In this document: one piece after another, positions 1 to 8,781 of the stretch
Numbering within the stretch: the stretch's first letter is position 1
Layout: every line of letters begins with the position of its first letter
Program-made: the position numbers and the translations under genes
The notes under the pieces: generated by a model
Seen by the model: the letters and a program-made list of their open reading frames with translations, nothing else
Database searches by the model: none
Told to the model about the DNA's origin: nothing
Source of the DNA: Telmatospirillum sp.
GTDB lineage: Bacteria > Pseudomonadota > Alphaproteobacteria > Rhodospirillales > Magnetospirillaceae
Length of the DNA stretch: 63,863 nucleotides
Assembly (NCBI GenBank): GCA_009712185.1
Contig: WASQ01000065.1
Coordinates: forward strand, 145,507-209,369
Direction: 5' to 3'

Positions 1-27
1 CCCCCCCCCCCCCCCCCCCCCCCCCCC
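1..27. other. Poly-C run at the window edge, probable assembly artefact
   Basis: The first 27 bases are all C and end a few bases before a strong hairpin. A homopolymer of this length at a sequence end is most simply an assembly or polymerase artefact caused by the adjacent stem-loop. The opposite window end is also G-rich. Neither end should be read as biological sequence. Confidence 0.7.
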
Positions 28-34
28 GCGACCC

Positions 35-73
35 GCGGCAGACCGGTCCCACTCCCTTCGACCGGTCTGCCGC
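35..73 (+). promoter_or_regulatory. Intercistronic hairpin upstream of pufL (pufA-pufL type)
   Basis: Perfect 14-bp inverted repeat, GCGGCAGACCGGTC at 35-48 and its complement at 60-73, with an 11-nt loop and no T-tract. In Rhodobacter a large stem-loop between pufA and pufL blocks 3'-5' decay, so that light-harvesting mRNA outlasts reaction-centre mRNA. Position directly before pufL suggests the same role here. The upstream pufBA genes are outside the window, so this assignment is inferred. Confidence 0.75.
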
Positions 74-129
74 ACCCTAACCAGGGATGGGTAGATGGCA
101 ACATCGCCAGCCGGCCGGGGGATAAGAAA

Positions 130-990
130 ATGGCACTGCTGAGTTTCGAAAAAAAATATCGGGTCCGAGGAGGCACACTCATCGGGGGCGACCTCTTCGA
201 CTACTGGATGGGGCCGTTCTACGTCGGCTTTTTTGGCGTAACGGCGGCGATGTTCTCCGCGCTCGGGACGGCCCTGATCCTTTATGGAGCCGCCCTGCAA
301 GGCGTCTGGAATCCCTTCCTGATCACGATCAATCCGCCCGATGTGTCCTATGGATTGAGCATGGCGCCGCTCAAGCTGGGCGGCCTTTGGCAGATCATCA
401 CGGTCTGCGCCCTGGGAGCGTTCATTTCCTGGGCGCTGCGCGAGGTGGAAATCTGCCGGAAACTGGGAATGGGCTATCATGTGCCCATCGCCTTCGGAGT
501 AGCGATCTTCGCCTATTTTGCGCTGGTCGTAATCCGTCCGGTCCTGCTGGGGGCCTGGGCCCACGGCTTCCCCTACGGGATTTTCAGCCACCTCGACTGG
601 GTATCGACAACGGGATACGAATTCGGGAACTTTCACTACAATCCCGCCCACATGATCGCCATCACCTTCTTCTTCACCACCACCATGTTCCTGGCGTTGC
701 ACGGGTCGGTGATCCTGTCGGCCTCCAATCCCGGCCGTGGCGAAGAGATGAAGACGTCCGCGCATGAGGACACCTTCTTCCGCGATCTTCTGGGCTATTC
801 GATCGGTCCGCTCGGCGTTCACCGCCTGGGACTGTTCCTCGCCTTGTCCGCGGTGGTCTTCAGCATCGTCTGCATCGTCATCGCGGGTCCCTACTGGACC
901 GAGGCCTGGGACCAGTGGTGGCTGCCGCTCTGGCATCTGGTCGAACCCGGCACGGGCACGCCATCGCCCTATCCGGGCCCCGGAATGTGA
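130..990 (+). CDS. pufL: Photosynthetic reaction centre L subunit
   Basis: L subunit of the membrane-embedded type II reaction centre, 286 aa (normal length), with five transmembrane helices. It holds half the special pair, the accessory pigments and the quinone path. Expected ligands are present with a +1 offset from Rhodobacter numbering: His154 and His174 (bacteriochlorophyll), His191 and His231 (non-haem iron), and Glu213/Asp214/Ser224 of the QB proton path. The ATG follows a GGGGGAT ribosome site at about 8 nt. It lies 56 nt after the intercistronic hairpin and 13 nt before pufM. It pairs with PufM and PuhA. Confidence 0.98.
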   Translation: MALLSFEKKYRVRGGTLIGGDLFDYWMGPFYVGFFGVTAAMFSALGTALILYGAALQGVWNPFLITINPPDVSYGLSMAPLKLGGLWQIITVCALGAFISWALREVEICRKLGMGYHVPIAFGVAIFAYFALVVIRPVLLGAWAHGFPYGIFSHLDWVSTTGYEFGNFHYNPAHMIAITFFFTTTMFLALHGSVILSASNPGRGEEMKTSAHEDTFFRDLLGYSIGPLGVHRLGLFLALSAVVFSIVCIVIAGPYWTEAWDQWWLPLWHLVEPGTGTPSPYPGPGM

Positions 991-1003
991 GGAGGGACGC
1001 GTC

Positions 1004-1960
1004 ATGGCTGGTTATCAGAACATCTTCACACAGATCCAGGTCAACGCCGGCACCGAGGACGGCGTCCCCCTTCGATCCGGCAGCTACAGGCGGATCGGGA
1101 AACCCTTCCTGTCCTACTGGCTTGGCAAGATCGGAGCGGCGCAGATCGGCCCGGTCTATCTTGGTAATCTGGGGGTTATTTCCCTGATCTTCGGTTTCAT
1201 CGCCATCGAGATCATCGGTCTTAATATGTGGGCCTCCGTCGGGTGGGATCCGGTCAAGTTCATCGTCCATCTGCCCTGGCTGTCGCTCAATCCGCCCGCA
1301 CCGAAATATGGGCTGTCCGTCATGCCGCCGCTTCAGGAGGGCGGCTGGTGGCTGATCGCCGGGTTCTTCCTGACCGCCTCCATGCTGTTATGGTGGTTGA
1401 GGACCTACCGGCGGGCCCGTGAGTTGGGACTGGGCACTCATGTCGCCTGGGCTTTCGCCTCGGCAATCTGGCTCTATCTTGTGCTGGGTTTCATCCGCCC
1501 GGTCATGGTGGGAAGCTGGAGCGAAGCGGTTCCGTTCGGGATCTTTCCGCATCTCGACTGGACGAACAACTTTTCGCTGATGCACGGCAATCTGTTTTAC
1601 AACCCGTTCCACTGCCTCTCGATCGCCTTCCTGTATGGATCGGCCCTGTTGTTCGCGATGCATGGGGCGACGATTCTGGCGGTCACACGCTATGGCGGCG
1701 AACGGGAACTGGACCAGATTTCCGACCGGGGTACCGCGTCTGAACGCGCAGCGTTGTTCTGGCGCTGGACGATGGGTTTCAACGCGACAATGGAATCGAT
1801 CCACCGCTGGGCCTGGTGGTTCGCGATCCTCACTCCGTTGACCGGCGGCATCGGCATCCTGCTGACAGGAACCGTCGTCGACCAGTGGCGCGATTGGGCG
1901 GTCCTGCACCACTACGCCTTCCCCGATCCCTATGTCGCCCCCGGCCTGCCGGTGAAGTGA
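1004..1960 (+). CDS. pufM: Photosynthetic reaction centre M subunit
   Basis: M subunit of the reaction centre, 318 aa, five transmembrane helices. Ligands are visible: His183 and His203 (bacteriochlorophyll), His220, His267 and Glu235 (non-haem iron). The start is chosen at 1004 because GAGGAGGG lies just upstream; the open frame extends further 5' but that part is antiparallel shadow of pufL. No pufC or pufX follows; a strong terminator lies 30 nt after the stop. The reaction centre therefore probably takes electrons from a soluble or separately encoded cytochrome, as in Rhodospirillum rubrum. Confidence 0.98.
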   Translation: MAGYQNIFTQIQVNAGTEDGVPLRSGSYRRIGKPFLSYWLGKIGAAQIGPVYLGNLGVISLIFGFIAIEIIGLNMWASVGWDPVKFIVHLPWLSLNPPAPKYGLSVMPPLQEGGWWLIAGFFLTASMLLWWLRTYRRARELGLGTHVAWAFASAIWLYLVLGFIRPVMVGSWSEAVPFGIFPHLDWTNNFSLMHGNLFYNPFHCLSIAFLYGSALLFAMHGATILAVTRYGGERELDQISDRGTASERAALFWRWTMGFNATMESIHRWAWWFAILTPLTGGIGILLTGTVVDQWRDWAVLHHYAFPDPYVAPGLPVK

Positions 1961-1989
1961 CGGAAAGGGAGACCTCCCGGACCCTTGAC

Positions 1990-2023
1990 AGCGGCCCCGT
2001 CAGCGTTGACGGGGCCGCTTTTT
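1990..2023 (+). terminator. Rho-independent terminator of the puf operon
   Basis: 13-bp perfect stem AGCGGCCCCGTCA (1990-2002) with TGACGGGGCCGCT (2007-2019), a 4-nt loop and a run of five T at 2019-2023. It lies between the convergent pufM and tspO, and ends the puf transcript with no cytochrome subunit gene. Confidence 0.92.
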
Positions 2024-2039
2024 CATGGCCGGATCCCGG

Positions 2040-2546
2040 TCAGCCGAACGGTCCGTTCAGCAGGACGACGTCGTAATTCAGGCGACAGGCAAGCGAAACC
2101 CAGGCCAGATAGGGCAGCAGGAGCACGCCGGCCCAGGGCGAACGGCGACGGATCACGACGATCAACGCCAGAATCGACAGCCAGAGCCCCATCCCCTCAA
2201 CCAGGGCAAGATCCGGCCGCCGGATCTGAAAAAACATCAGGCTCCAGAGGATGTTAAGCAGGCCGTTGAACAAAAACAGGATGAGCACCGACTGGCGGTG
2301 GCTCCAAAGCCGTCTCGACGGCCCCGCCGGCCGACGCCAGGCCAGAACCCCGGCGATGGCGGTCAACAGAAACACCGCCATCCAGATGGCGGGAAAGGCG
2401 GCGTCCGGAGGCTTCCAGGCCGGCGTCCGCAGGCTTTGATACCAGGTTCCGGTATCGGTCAGCAGTCCGCCCGCCATCGCCACCGCGACGGCTCCGCCCG
2501 CCGCGACGATGGTGGCGCCCGCGGCCGGCGCCGCCGATTTCCTCAT
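2040..2546 (-). CDS. tspO: TspO/MBR family tryptophan-rich sensory protein
   Basis: 168-aa membrane protein with five predicted helices. The family signatures are clear: WYQSLRTPAWKPP near residues 35-47 and NYDVVLLNG near the C-terminus. In Rhodobacter, TspO is an outer-membrane porphyrin-binding protein that dampens photosynthesis gene expression in response to oxygen. It is the last gene of bchG-(PucC-like)-bchP-tspO, with an ATGA overlap with bchP, so it is translationally coupled to bacteriochlorophyll tail synthesis. A role in tetrapyrrole efflux or sensing is inferred from the family. Confidence 0.93.
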   Translation of the reverse strand: MRKSAAPAAGATIVAAGGAVAVAMAGGLLTDTGTWYQSLRTPAWKPPDAAFPAIWMAVFLLTAIAGVLAWRRPAGPSRRLWSHRQSVLILFLFNGLLNILWSLMFFQIRRPDLALVEGMGLWLSILALIVVIRRRSPWAGVLLLPYLAWVSLACRLNYDVVLLNGPFG

Positions 2547-3742
2547 GTCCTCTGGAATCCCAGCAAATGGGCTATATCCTGGACAAGGATCCGAAGATGC
2601 GCCCCCGGCCGGGTCCGGCTCAGACGCTTATTCATATAGGCCTCCCAAGTCAGACGCTGCACGTCCGGATCGGCGCACATGGCGACAAACCGTTCCCGCC
2701 GCGCGTCGCTGCCGTACCAGAAATATTGCATGGCCCCCAGGATCCGGAACACCAGCCCGTGGGTCTTCATGAAACGCCGGCGGGCCTGGCCGAGGGCGCG
2801 CGGATCGCCGGATTCCAGGAACGCGTGGACCGCCTCGGCGGCCAGCCGGCCTCCCGTCATCGCATAGAAGATGCCCTCGCCCGAGGCCGGGGCGACCACC
2901 CCGGCCGCATCGCCGGCCAGAACGACATCCTTTCCATTATCCCAGACCTTCAGCGGATGGGCCGGAATGGGGGCGCCCTCTTCCCGAAGGAGGGTGCAGT
3001 CGGCAAGCCCGGAGCGCCGGCGCAACGCCGCCACCGACCGGCGCAGCCCGAATCCCTTGCGGGCACTGCCGACGCCGATGCTGAGGGTGGCGCCGTGGGG
3101 AAAGATCCAGCCGTAGAAATCCGGTGAAACCTCGCCGTCATAAACGATGTCGCAGCGGGATCCGTCGTAGCCGGCAACGCCATCCAGCGGACTGCGGAGG
3201 ATCTCATGATAGGCGAACACCACTTTCTGGGGACCTCGCCCCGGTATCTCCTGCCTGGCAACCTGCGACAGGGCCCCGTCGGCACCGATCACCGCCAGGG
3301 CGCGAAGCCCCAGCTCCGGCTCGACGCCGGCGGCATAGGCCGACCGGTAGACAACACGGGGCAGTGTCTGGCCGTCACGATCGATCCTGAGAAAACGACC
3401 GGGACAGGAGACCACGCCGACCGCCTCCGCCCGGCGCCGCAACCAGGGATCGAACCGGGCGCGATCCACCATCCCCACGAAGCCGCCGTCGATCGGCATG
3501 TCCACCATCCGGCCGGAAGGCGACATGATCCTCGCCGCCCGGATTCGTGCCGCCAGAAGATCCTGGGGAACGTCGAAGTCGGGCAACAGACAGGGCGGCA
3601 CGGCTCCGCCGCAGGGCTTGACCCGTCCTCCACGATCCAGCAGGGCGACGTGATGGCCCTGCCGGGCCAGTTCGAGGGCGGCGGTCGCCCCGGCCGGCCC
3701 TCCTCCGACGACGACGACGTCGAAAACCGGATCCAGGGTCAT
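2543..3742 (-). CDS. bchP: Geranylgeranyl (bacteriochlorophyll) reductase
   Basis: FAD-dependent reductase that converts the geranylgeranyl tail of bacteriochlorophyll to phytyl by three NADPH-driven double-bond reductions. The N-terminus has the dinucleotide motif VVVGGGPAGA at about residues 8-17, then a CGG segment typical of ChlP/BchP. VVLAGDAAGVVAP gives the second FAD motif. The start is placed at 3742 (MTLDPVFDVV) because it puts the Rossmann motif at the usual distance and has GGGAGG upstream. This gives 399 aa, normal for BchP. It overlaps tspO by 4 nt. A 202-nt gap containing a hairpin separates it from the preceding gene. Confidence 0.95.
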   Translation of the reverse strand: MTLDPVFDVVVVGGGPAGATAALELARQGHHVALLDRGGRVKPCGGAVPPCLLPDFDVPQDLLAARIRAARIMSPSGRMVDMPIDGGFVGMVDRARFDPWLRRRAEAVGVVSCPGRFLRIDRDGQTLPRVVYRSAYAAGVEPELGLRALAVIGADGALSQVARQEIPGRGPQKVVFAYHEILRSPLDGVAGYDGSRCDIVYDGEVSPDFYGWIFPHGATLSIGVGSARKGFGLRRSVAALRRRSGLADCTLLREEGAPIPAHPLKVWDNGKDVVLAGDAAGVVAPASGEGIFYAMTGGRLAAEAVHAFLESGDPRALGQARRRFMKTHGLVFRILGAMQYFWYGSDARRERFVAMCADPDVQRLTWEAYMNKRLSRTRPGAHLRILVQDIAHLLGFQRT

Positions 3743-3783
3743 TTCAGGAAGCCTCCCGTCGCAAAGAGCGTCACGAACCGTCT

Positions 3784-3821
3784 TGGAGCAACCGGCGTCA
3801 ACTCCGACGCGGGTTGCTCCA
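3784..3821 (-). repeat. Hairpin between the PucC-like gene and bchP
   Basis: 38-nt inverted repeat: outer 10-bp stem TGGAGCAACC/GGTTGCTCCA, a G-G mismatch, inner 5-bp stem GCGTC/GACGC and a 6-nt loop. It lies about 40 nt upstream of the bchP start with no T-tract on the transcribed strand. An mRNA processing or stability element is the likeliest role, comparable to the hairpin before pufL. Confidence 0.6.
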
Positions 3822-3944
3822 GCGGTCATTGAAACCGCGGCCACGCAAGGGACGCGCGGGACACGTCTCCTGGAGTCCGCCTCGTCGAGACATGATCCGG
3901 AGAAACCAGTGGAGACCGTGACGCCGACTGAAAACGTCCCGCCC

Positions 3945-5282
3945 TCAAAGAGTGTCTCTCAGCGCGCCTCCCGGGATCGCGGACGGCGACGCCCCCTCGT
4001 CCGCATGATCCAGTCGCAGAACCAGAACCGCCGCCAGCAGGAAACAGAGGCCTTCAGCGGCGAAAACGATCGCGAAAGCCAAAGGTCCGGTTCCCAGCCA
4101 CTGGCGCATGACCGACAGCGCCATGGCGCCCGAGAATCCGCCGAGACCGAATGCCGCGGCCTGCGCCGCCCCCCAGACACCGACCCGGATCCCCTCCCGC
4201 GAGGACCGTCCGCGTCCGGCGAAGGACATCATCAGTCCCAGGGCCGACACGGCGAATCCTCCATTCGCCGCCCCCAGCGCGAACACCAGCGGCGTCAAAG
4301 GCCAGCGGAAAAACCCCGCGGTCCCGAGGGCCGCCAGCGCCAGTGCCGAAACGACACAGCCGGCCATGGCGCCCCGGCGCATGAAGAGGGTCCGGTCCCC
4401 CTTCAGGGCGCTTCCCGCCAGGCCCGCCAGAACCATTCCGGCCAGCACGCCGGCATGCTGGACCCCGGCCAACTGTGTCGACCGCCCCAGGGACATGCCG
4501 AAGACCAGACCGGCGAAGGGTTCCAGAATCAGTTCCTGCGCGCTGTAAGCCAGCATCGAGACGAACACGAAAATCGTGAACCGGCGGGCCAGCGGCTCGC
4601 GCCAGGTCTGCGACAGGATGGCCAGAAAGCCAACCCGCCCCGCCTGCCGGTCCCGGATATCGGACGTCGCGGGCTCCCCGATGCGCGCCTCGACTCCCCG
4701 CAATGCCAGCAGCACCAGGGAAAAGCCGGTGGCGACGGTCCCGGTCGCGACGAACATCAGACGCTGGGGCGAAAAAGGATCGAGCAACTGCCCGGCCACG
4801 CCCGCCGTGACGACAATCCCCGCAATCATCATCACCCAGGCGATCGCCGCGGCGGCCGGCCTGCGATCCGGGGCCACCCCCTTGGACAGAAGCGCCAGAA
4901 GAGAGGTCCCTCCCGCTGACACGCCTCCGCCGATCATGGCATAAGCGACGACCCCCAGCAGGGTCGCCCAGCCGGGCGACGACGGCATGGAGATCGTCGC
5001 GTCCACCGCCAGCAGGGCACCAAGCGACAGCATCCCCATCCCGACGATAATCCAGCCGCTGCGACGTCCTCCCTGGTCGGATCGGTGCCCCCAGCCAGGT
5101 CTCGTCAACTGGACAAAATAATGCCAGGCGATCAGCGCGGCCGGCAGGGCGGCGGGCAATGCCAGTTCGACCACCATGATCCGGTTCAACGTGACGGTGG
5201 TCAGGACCGTGATCGCGCCGATCGCCGTTTGAACCAGCCCCAGCCGGACAATGCCCGACCAGCCCAGCCATTTTCCGTTCAT
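3945..5282 (-). CDS. PucC/LhaA-family MFS protein between bchG and bchP
   Basis: 445-aa membrane protein of the major facilitator type, about 12 hydrophobic helices, in the BCH/PucC family. The position between bchG and bchP is that of ORF428 (also called bch2) in Rhodobacter. Family members (LhaA, PucC) deliver or protect pigments while light-harvesting complexes assemble; the substrate of this one is unknown. The start at 5282 is set by GGAGGG just upstream and a 4-nt overlap with the bchG stop; the longer open frame runs antisense to nothing supported. It is distinct from lhaA at 18103. Confidence 0.9.
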   Translation of the reverse strand: MNGKWLGWSGIVRLGLVQTAIGAITVLTTVTLNRIMVVELALPAALPAALIAWHYFVQLTRPGWGHRSDQGGRRSGWIIVGMGMLSLGALLAVDATISMPSSPGWATLLGVVAYAMIGGGVSAGGTSLLALLSKGVAPDRRPAAAAIAWVMMIAGIVVTAGVAGQLLDPFSPQRLMFVATGTVATGFSLVLLALRGVEARIGEPATSDIRDRQAGRVGFLAILSQTWREPLARRFTIFVFVSMLAYSAQELILEPFAGLVFGMSLGRSTQLAGVQHAGVLAGMVLAGLAGSALKGDRTLFMRRGAMAGCVVSALALAALGTAGFFRWPLTPLVFALGAANGGFAVSALGLMMSFAGRGRSSREGIRVGVWGAAQAAAFGLGGFSGAMALSVMRQWLGTGPLAFAIVFAAEGLCFLLAAVLVLRLDHADEGASPSAIPGGALRDTL

Positions 5283-6211
5283 GACATCCCTCCGGGCAGC
5301 GAGCGGACCGCAACGGCCGAAACCAGCATCCCCAGGACGTAAAGCGTGGTTCCGGTGGCGTTGTACCAGGGCGCGAAACGCCTGGGATCCTTCATCAGGC
5401 GCGCCATCAGACCGCATTGGACGATGATCAGTCCCCCGATGGACAAAGCGAACCAGGGCCGGCCCGAAAGGACCAGGACTCCGGCGACGAGAATTTGGGG
5501 CACGGTCATGACGCAGCAGGCGAAGCGGGCCGCGCGATCGGGCCCGAGGAGGACGGGCAACGACCGGAGTCCCATCAGGCGATCCCCCTCGATCGCCTTG
5601 AAATCGTTCAGGGTCATGATGCCGTGCGCCCCGACGCTGTAAAGCACCGCCAGAAGGATGCTGCGCCCGTCGGGACAGCCGCCCGCCACGACGGCGGCAC
5701 CGGTAAACCACGAGAGCCCCTCATAGGACAGGGCCACGGCCGCCGGCCCCCACCAGCCGCTTTTTTTCAGTCGTGCGGGAGGGGCGCTGTAGGCCCAGGC
5801 CAGAGCCAGACCGGCCAGAGCGGCCAGGGCAACGGTCGGCCCCAGCATCCAGGAATACAGAAGCGACAAGACCGTCCCGGCGATGGCGATGACGAAGCCC
5901 CAGCGCCCGGGAATCCGGCCCGAGGGAATCGGACGCCCGGGTTCGTTGATGGCATCCACATGCCGGTCGAACCAGTCATTGACGGCCTGGCTCGTCCCGC
6001 AGACCAGCGGGCCGGCCAGAACGAGACCGGCCAGCACCATCCAGCCATGGGCCAGGATGCCTCCCGGGAAGGACATCGCATCGCGGGATGAAACCGCACC
6101 GCAGAGAAAGGCCCACATCGGGGCGAACCAGGTCACCGGCTTCACCAGTTCCAGGACGGAACCGACAGCGGGGAACATCTGCGAGGACGGGAAGACGTTC
6201 GAGCGGGCCAT
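5279..6211 (-). CDS. bchG: Bacteriochlorophyll synthase (UbiA-type prenyltransferase)
   Basis: Attaches geranylgeranyl diphosphate to bacteriochlorophyllide a in the inner membrane. 310 aa, about nine helices. The first UbiA aspartate motif is clear as NDWFDRHVDAINEPGRPIP, which includes the BchG/ChlG-specific form of NDxxDxxxD. Start at 6211 (MARSNVFPSS) is preferred; the frame extends 12 codons upstream, through the promoter. It heads the bchG-(PucC-like)-bchP-tspO operon. A perfect PpsR box sits about 30 nt upstream. If the promoter proposed here is right, the mRNA leader is nearly absent. Confidence 0.95.
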   Translation of the reverse strand: MARSNVFPSSQMFPAVGSVLELVKPVTWFAPMWAFLCGAVSSRDAMSFPGGILAHGWMVLAGLVLAGPLVCGTSQAVNDWFDRHVDAINEPGRPIPSGRIPGRWGFVIAIAGTVLSLLYSWMLGPTVALAALAGLALAWAYSAPPARLKKSGWWGPAAVALSYEGLSWFTGAAVVAGGCPDGRSILLAVLYSVGAHGIMTLNDFKAIEGDRLMGLRSLPVLLGPDRAARFACCVMTVPQILVAGVLVLSGRPWFALSIGGLIIVQCGLMARLMKDPRRFAPWYNATGTTLYVLGMLVSAVAVRSLPGGMS

Positions 6212-6218
6212 GACTGAC

Positions 6219-6247
6219 AGCTTAAGTTGACAGTCAAAACATGTCAA
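6219..6247 (-). promoter_or_regulatory. Candidate sigma70-type promoter of the bchG operon
   Basis: On the minus strand TTGACA (6247-6242) and TAAGCT (6224-6219) are 17 nt apart. The -35 is perfect and the -10 is poor (3 of 6). The same TTGACA/TAAGCT pairing recurs before bchF. The -10 ends only 7 nt from the bchG ATG, which would give a near-leaderless mRNA. Confidence 0.45.
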
Positions 6248-6259
6248 TTATGTTTGACA
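6242..6259. promoter_or_regulatory. PpsR/CrtJ box TGT-N12-ACA upstream of bchG
   Basis: TGTCAATTATGTTTGACA matches the TGT-N12-ACA consensus exactly, with extended TGTCAA/TTGACA arms. It overlaps the candidate -35 of bchG, so bound PpsR would block polymerase under aerobic conditions. The ppsR stop lies about 120 nt away on the same side. Confidence 0.85.
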
Positions 6260-6380
6260 CTCGATTGGCACAGCTCCCGGTCGGGTATCCGGCGCCCGGG
6301 AGCCGACAGAGTGCCGGCGCACCATGGTCAGGCGACGGAACCGGAGCGGATGTTCCGGACCGTCCGGCAGAACGGGGGAA

Positions 6381-7844
6381 TCAGCTATCGAGCGAGGCCT
6401 CGGCTTCGGAGCTGCCGAAACCGAACCGGCTCAACTTTGAATAAAGGCTTTGGCGGCTCAGGCCCAGCATCTCCGCCGCGGCGGCACGATTGTTCCCGGT
6501 CAGATCGAGGGCTGTCCGGATGCACATCCGTTCGATGACATCGGTTGTCTCCGTCACGATCTCACGCAATGAGCTGCGCCCCACCAGCCGGGTCAGCTCT
6601 GCGGCGCTGCGGGGAAGCTGTTCCACCTCGGAGGACGGGACCGGAGAGATCCGGCGCGCCGGCCGGATCACAAAGCCGTGACAGGCCTCCAGACCGGCGC
6701 GAACCGACACGGCGGACAATTCCACCTCGGCCTGTTCACCATAGACCGTGGTCACGACGGTCCCGAAATTGCGGACCTCACCATGGTCGCGCAGATTACG
6801 CACGAGAACCCTGAGATCGACACCCGGACGGCCGAGGAACCGCGACAACGGCTGTCCCTTGGCGGCCTCGGCACTGGCAAGTTGCAGCAGTTCGAGAAAG
6901 GCCAGATTGACGTCGGCGATATTGAGCTGCTCGTCCGTCACGACAAAGGCATCGGGCACGCGATTGAGCACCTGGAGGAGCTGGCGCTTCGAATCATCGT
7001 CGGCCGCCGGCGCCTCTGTCCGCGTCGAACTGAGGCTGAGAACGCCATAGACGGCGCCATCCTGCCGGAACAGCGAGGCAACCGCCCTGAAGCCGTCCCT
7101 TCCGTCGGCGAGACGGACGGGCAAAGGGTCGCTCCGGGGGGAGGAATTCTGATCGTTCAGCAGGGCCGTGACGGCATCCCGGTACTCGGGATGGAACAGC
7201 TTCAGGACCGATTGCCCGCCCAGCGCACGGAAATCGACACCAAGCATGTTGCCGGCCGCCGGATTGGCGTCGACCACCTTGCGATTGGAGGGATCGACGA
7301 TCAGCACGGCCTCGGATGCGATCTGGAACAGAACCCGGTACCGCGATTCCGCCTGCCGGAGACGGAGATAGTCACGCTCCATCGCCTGCTGGGCCTGAAG
7401 GACCCGCTGCTGCAAGGCATGTTCAGCGCGCAGATCGCGCCCGATGACGATGATCCGGCCGCCAAGGCCGGCGGCGACGCCGGCATATCGCAACGGCAAA
7501 GCGCCGCCCACCAGTTGCTGGTTGATTTCGCGCCAGCGAAAATTCGAGGCATCGCGCGCTTCGGTGAGGATTTCGGCCACCTTGACCCGGCCGTCCACAC
7601 TGACGGTGTCGATCCAGCGGCGCCCGACGATCTCCTGGAATTCATCCTGCGGCAGGTCCGGCGCGGACACGGAGGCCGCGGAAATCACCCCGCCCCGGTC
7701 AACGACAAGGACAACATCGCCCACGGCCGAAACCAGGCGCGCCGCGCTGTCAGCATCCAGGTCTCCAATGGCGTCACCGGGAAGCAGGAGCTCTGGTTTC
7801 TGTTCTCCCTGGATTTCTTCGCCCGGTCCCATGTCATCCTTCAT
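6381..7844 (-). CDS. ppsR: PpsR/CrtJ transcriptional repressor of photosynthesis genes
   Basis: 487 aa. Order: PAS-N (about 40-135), a glutamine-rich helical linker (about 136-165), PAS-1 (about 166-275), PAS-2 (about 285-395) and a C-terminal Fis-type helix-turn-helix (about 440-473). It represses bch, crt and puc genes at TGT-N12-ACA sites. Cys441 lies at the start of the HTH, matching the conserved Cys424 of Rhodobacter sphaeroides PpsR. The only other cysteine is Cys388; none lies near the expected second redox position (about 250-270). It overlaps aerR by 4 nt (ATGA), so the anti-repressor and repressor are made together. Confidence 0.95.
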   Translation of the reverse strand: MKDDMGPGEEIQGEQKPELLLPGDAIGDLDADSAARLVSAVGDVVLVVDRGGVISAASVSAPDLPQDEFQEIVGRRWIDTVSVDGRVKVAEILTEARDASNFRWREINQQLVGGALPLRYAGVAAGLGGRIIVIGRDLRAEHALQQRVLQAQQAMERDYLRLRQAESRYRVLFQIASEAVLIVDPSNRKVVDANPAAGNMLGVDFRALGGQSVLKLFHPEYRDAVTALLNDQNSSPRSDPLPVRLADGRDGFRAVASLFRQDGAVYGVLSLSSTRTEAPAADDDSKRQLLQVLNRVPDAFVVTDEQLNIADVNLAFLELLQLASAEAAKGQPLSRFLGRPGVDLRVLVRNLRDHGEVRNFGTVVTTVYGEQAEVELSAVSVRAGLEACHGFVIRPARRISPVPSSEVEQLPRSAAELTRLVGRSSLREIVTETTDVIERMCIRTALDLTGNNRAAAAEMLGLSRQSLYSKLSRFGFGSSEAEASLDS

Positions 7845-8770
7845 ACGGGTTGTCTGGCCACCCTTCTCCTGTCGTCAGTATAAATCAGATTTTCAGCCGC
7901 TTCCACGGCATTAACCCCTTCACCGACGACCGTGGCCCCACTCACTCTAGATGCGAATTCAGGCTGATCTTTGAAGAGGCCCCCACCGACAATGATACTC
8001 AAATTACGATGGAGGGAATGCTTCCGGACCAGATGGATCAGGTTTTGTAAAGTCTCAAACAGATCCGGACCACTAATGGAAAAACCGACAATATCGAATT
8101 TTTTAGTACTTATGTGTTTAATTATCGTTGGCAATGATGCGTCGTAGCGGCTGTCCAGCCCCCACCCGGCCTGCAAGAAAAACTCCTGCACCATCAGCAG
8201 CCCGAACGTATGCTGTTCCCCGGGGACGGGGGCCAGAAAAATTCTCGGCTTTCCAAAGACCTGCGCCGGCATTCCGCCATTGTGCCGGCCGATCTCCAGC
8301 AGAATGCAATGCAGGCGCGAAAGAGAGAGGGTGACTTCCAGCATGCTGCAACGATCCTGCTGCCACAGCTCGCCGATCCGCCGGGCGACCGGCGTCAGGA
8401 TGTCGAGATAGATGCGTGACAGCCCGATCCCCTGGTCGAGCAGCCTCAACAACGGATCAAGCAGCCGGGGCGTTCCATGCCCCGCAAGGATCAGGCGAAC
8501 CATCTCGTCCGGATCCACGGCCAAGGCCGCCGCGGCTCCGCAGGGGCGCTCATCGTCTTGCGGAACGCCCTGATGGTGTTCCCCTGTGGTATCCGCGTCA
8601 GCGCTGGCGCCGGGATGGCCGTCGAACAGGCGAGGGATGATCTCCCGTTCGATCACGGAAGACAGCAGGGTGCAGGACAACGTCTTGGTGAGCCGGGTTT
8701 CGCTCACGCTCCCTCCAGCAGAAGAGGATTTCTCCGCCCCTGCCGGCTCGGATCGACAACAGCGGGCCAT
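7841..8770 (-). CDS. aerR: AerR/PpaA B12-binding anti-repressor
   Basis: 309-aa regulator with a C-terminal cobalamin-binding fold and no DNA-binding domain. ExHxxG is seen as GEQHTFG, with the His equivalent to the B12 ligand of AerR. The helical part has W-x8-EVT, not the W-x9-EH of CarH. In Rhodobacter, AerR with light-exposed hydroxocobalamin binds CrtJ and relieves repression. ATG at 8770 is chosen over an upstream GTG at 8800, because AGAG lies before it and the GTG would put the PpsR box inside the gene. First gene of aerR-ppsR. Confidence 0.9.
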   Translation of the reverse strand: MARCCRSEPAGAEKSSSAGGSVSETRLTKTLSCTLLSSVIEREIIPRLFDGHPGASADADTTGEHHQGVPQDDERPCGAAAALAVDPDEMVRLILAGHGTPRLLDPLLRLLDQGIGLSRIYLDILTPVARRIGELWQQDRCSMLEVTLSLSRLHCILLEIGRHNGGMPAQVFGKPRIFLAPVPGEQHTFGLLMVQEFFLQAGWGLDSRYDASLPTIIKHISTKKFDIVGFSISGPDLFETLQNLIHLVRKHSLHRNLSIIVGGGLFKDQPEFASRVSGATVVGEGVNAVEAAENLIYTDDRRRVARQPV

Positions 8771-8781
8771 TTTTCGATCTC

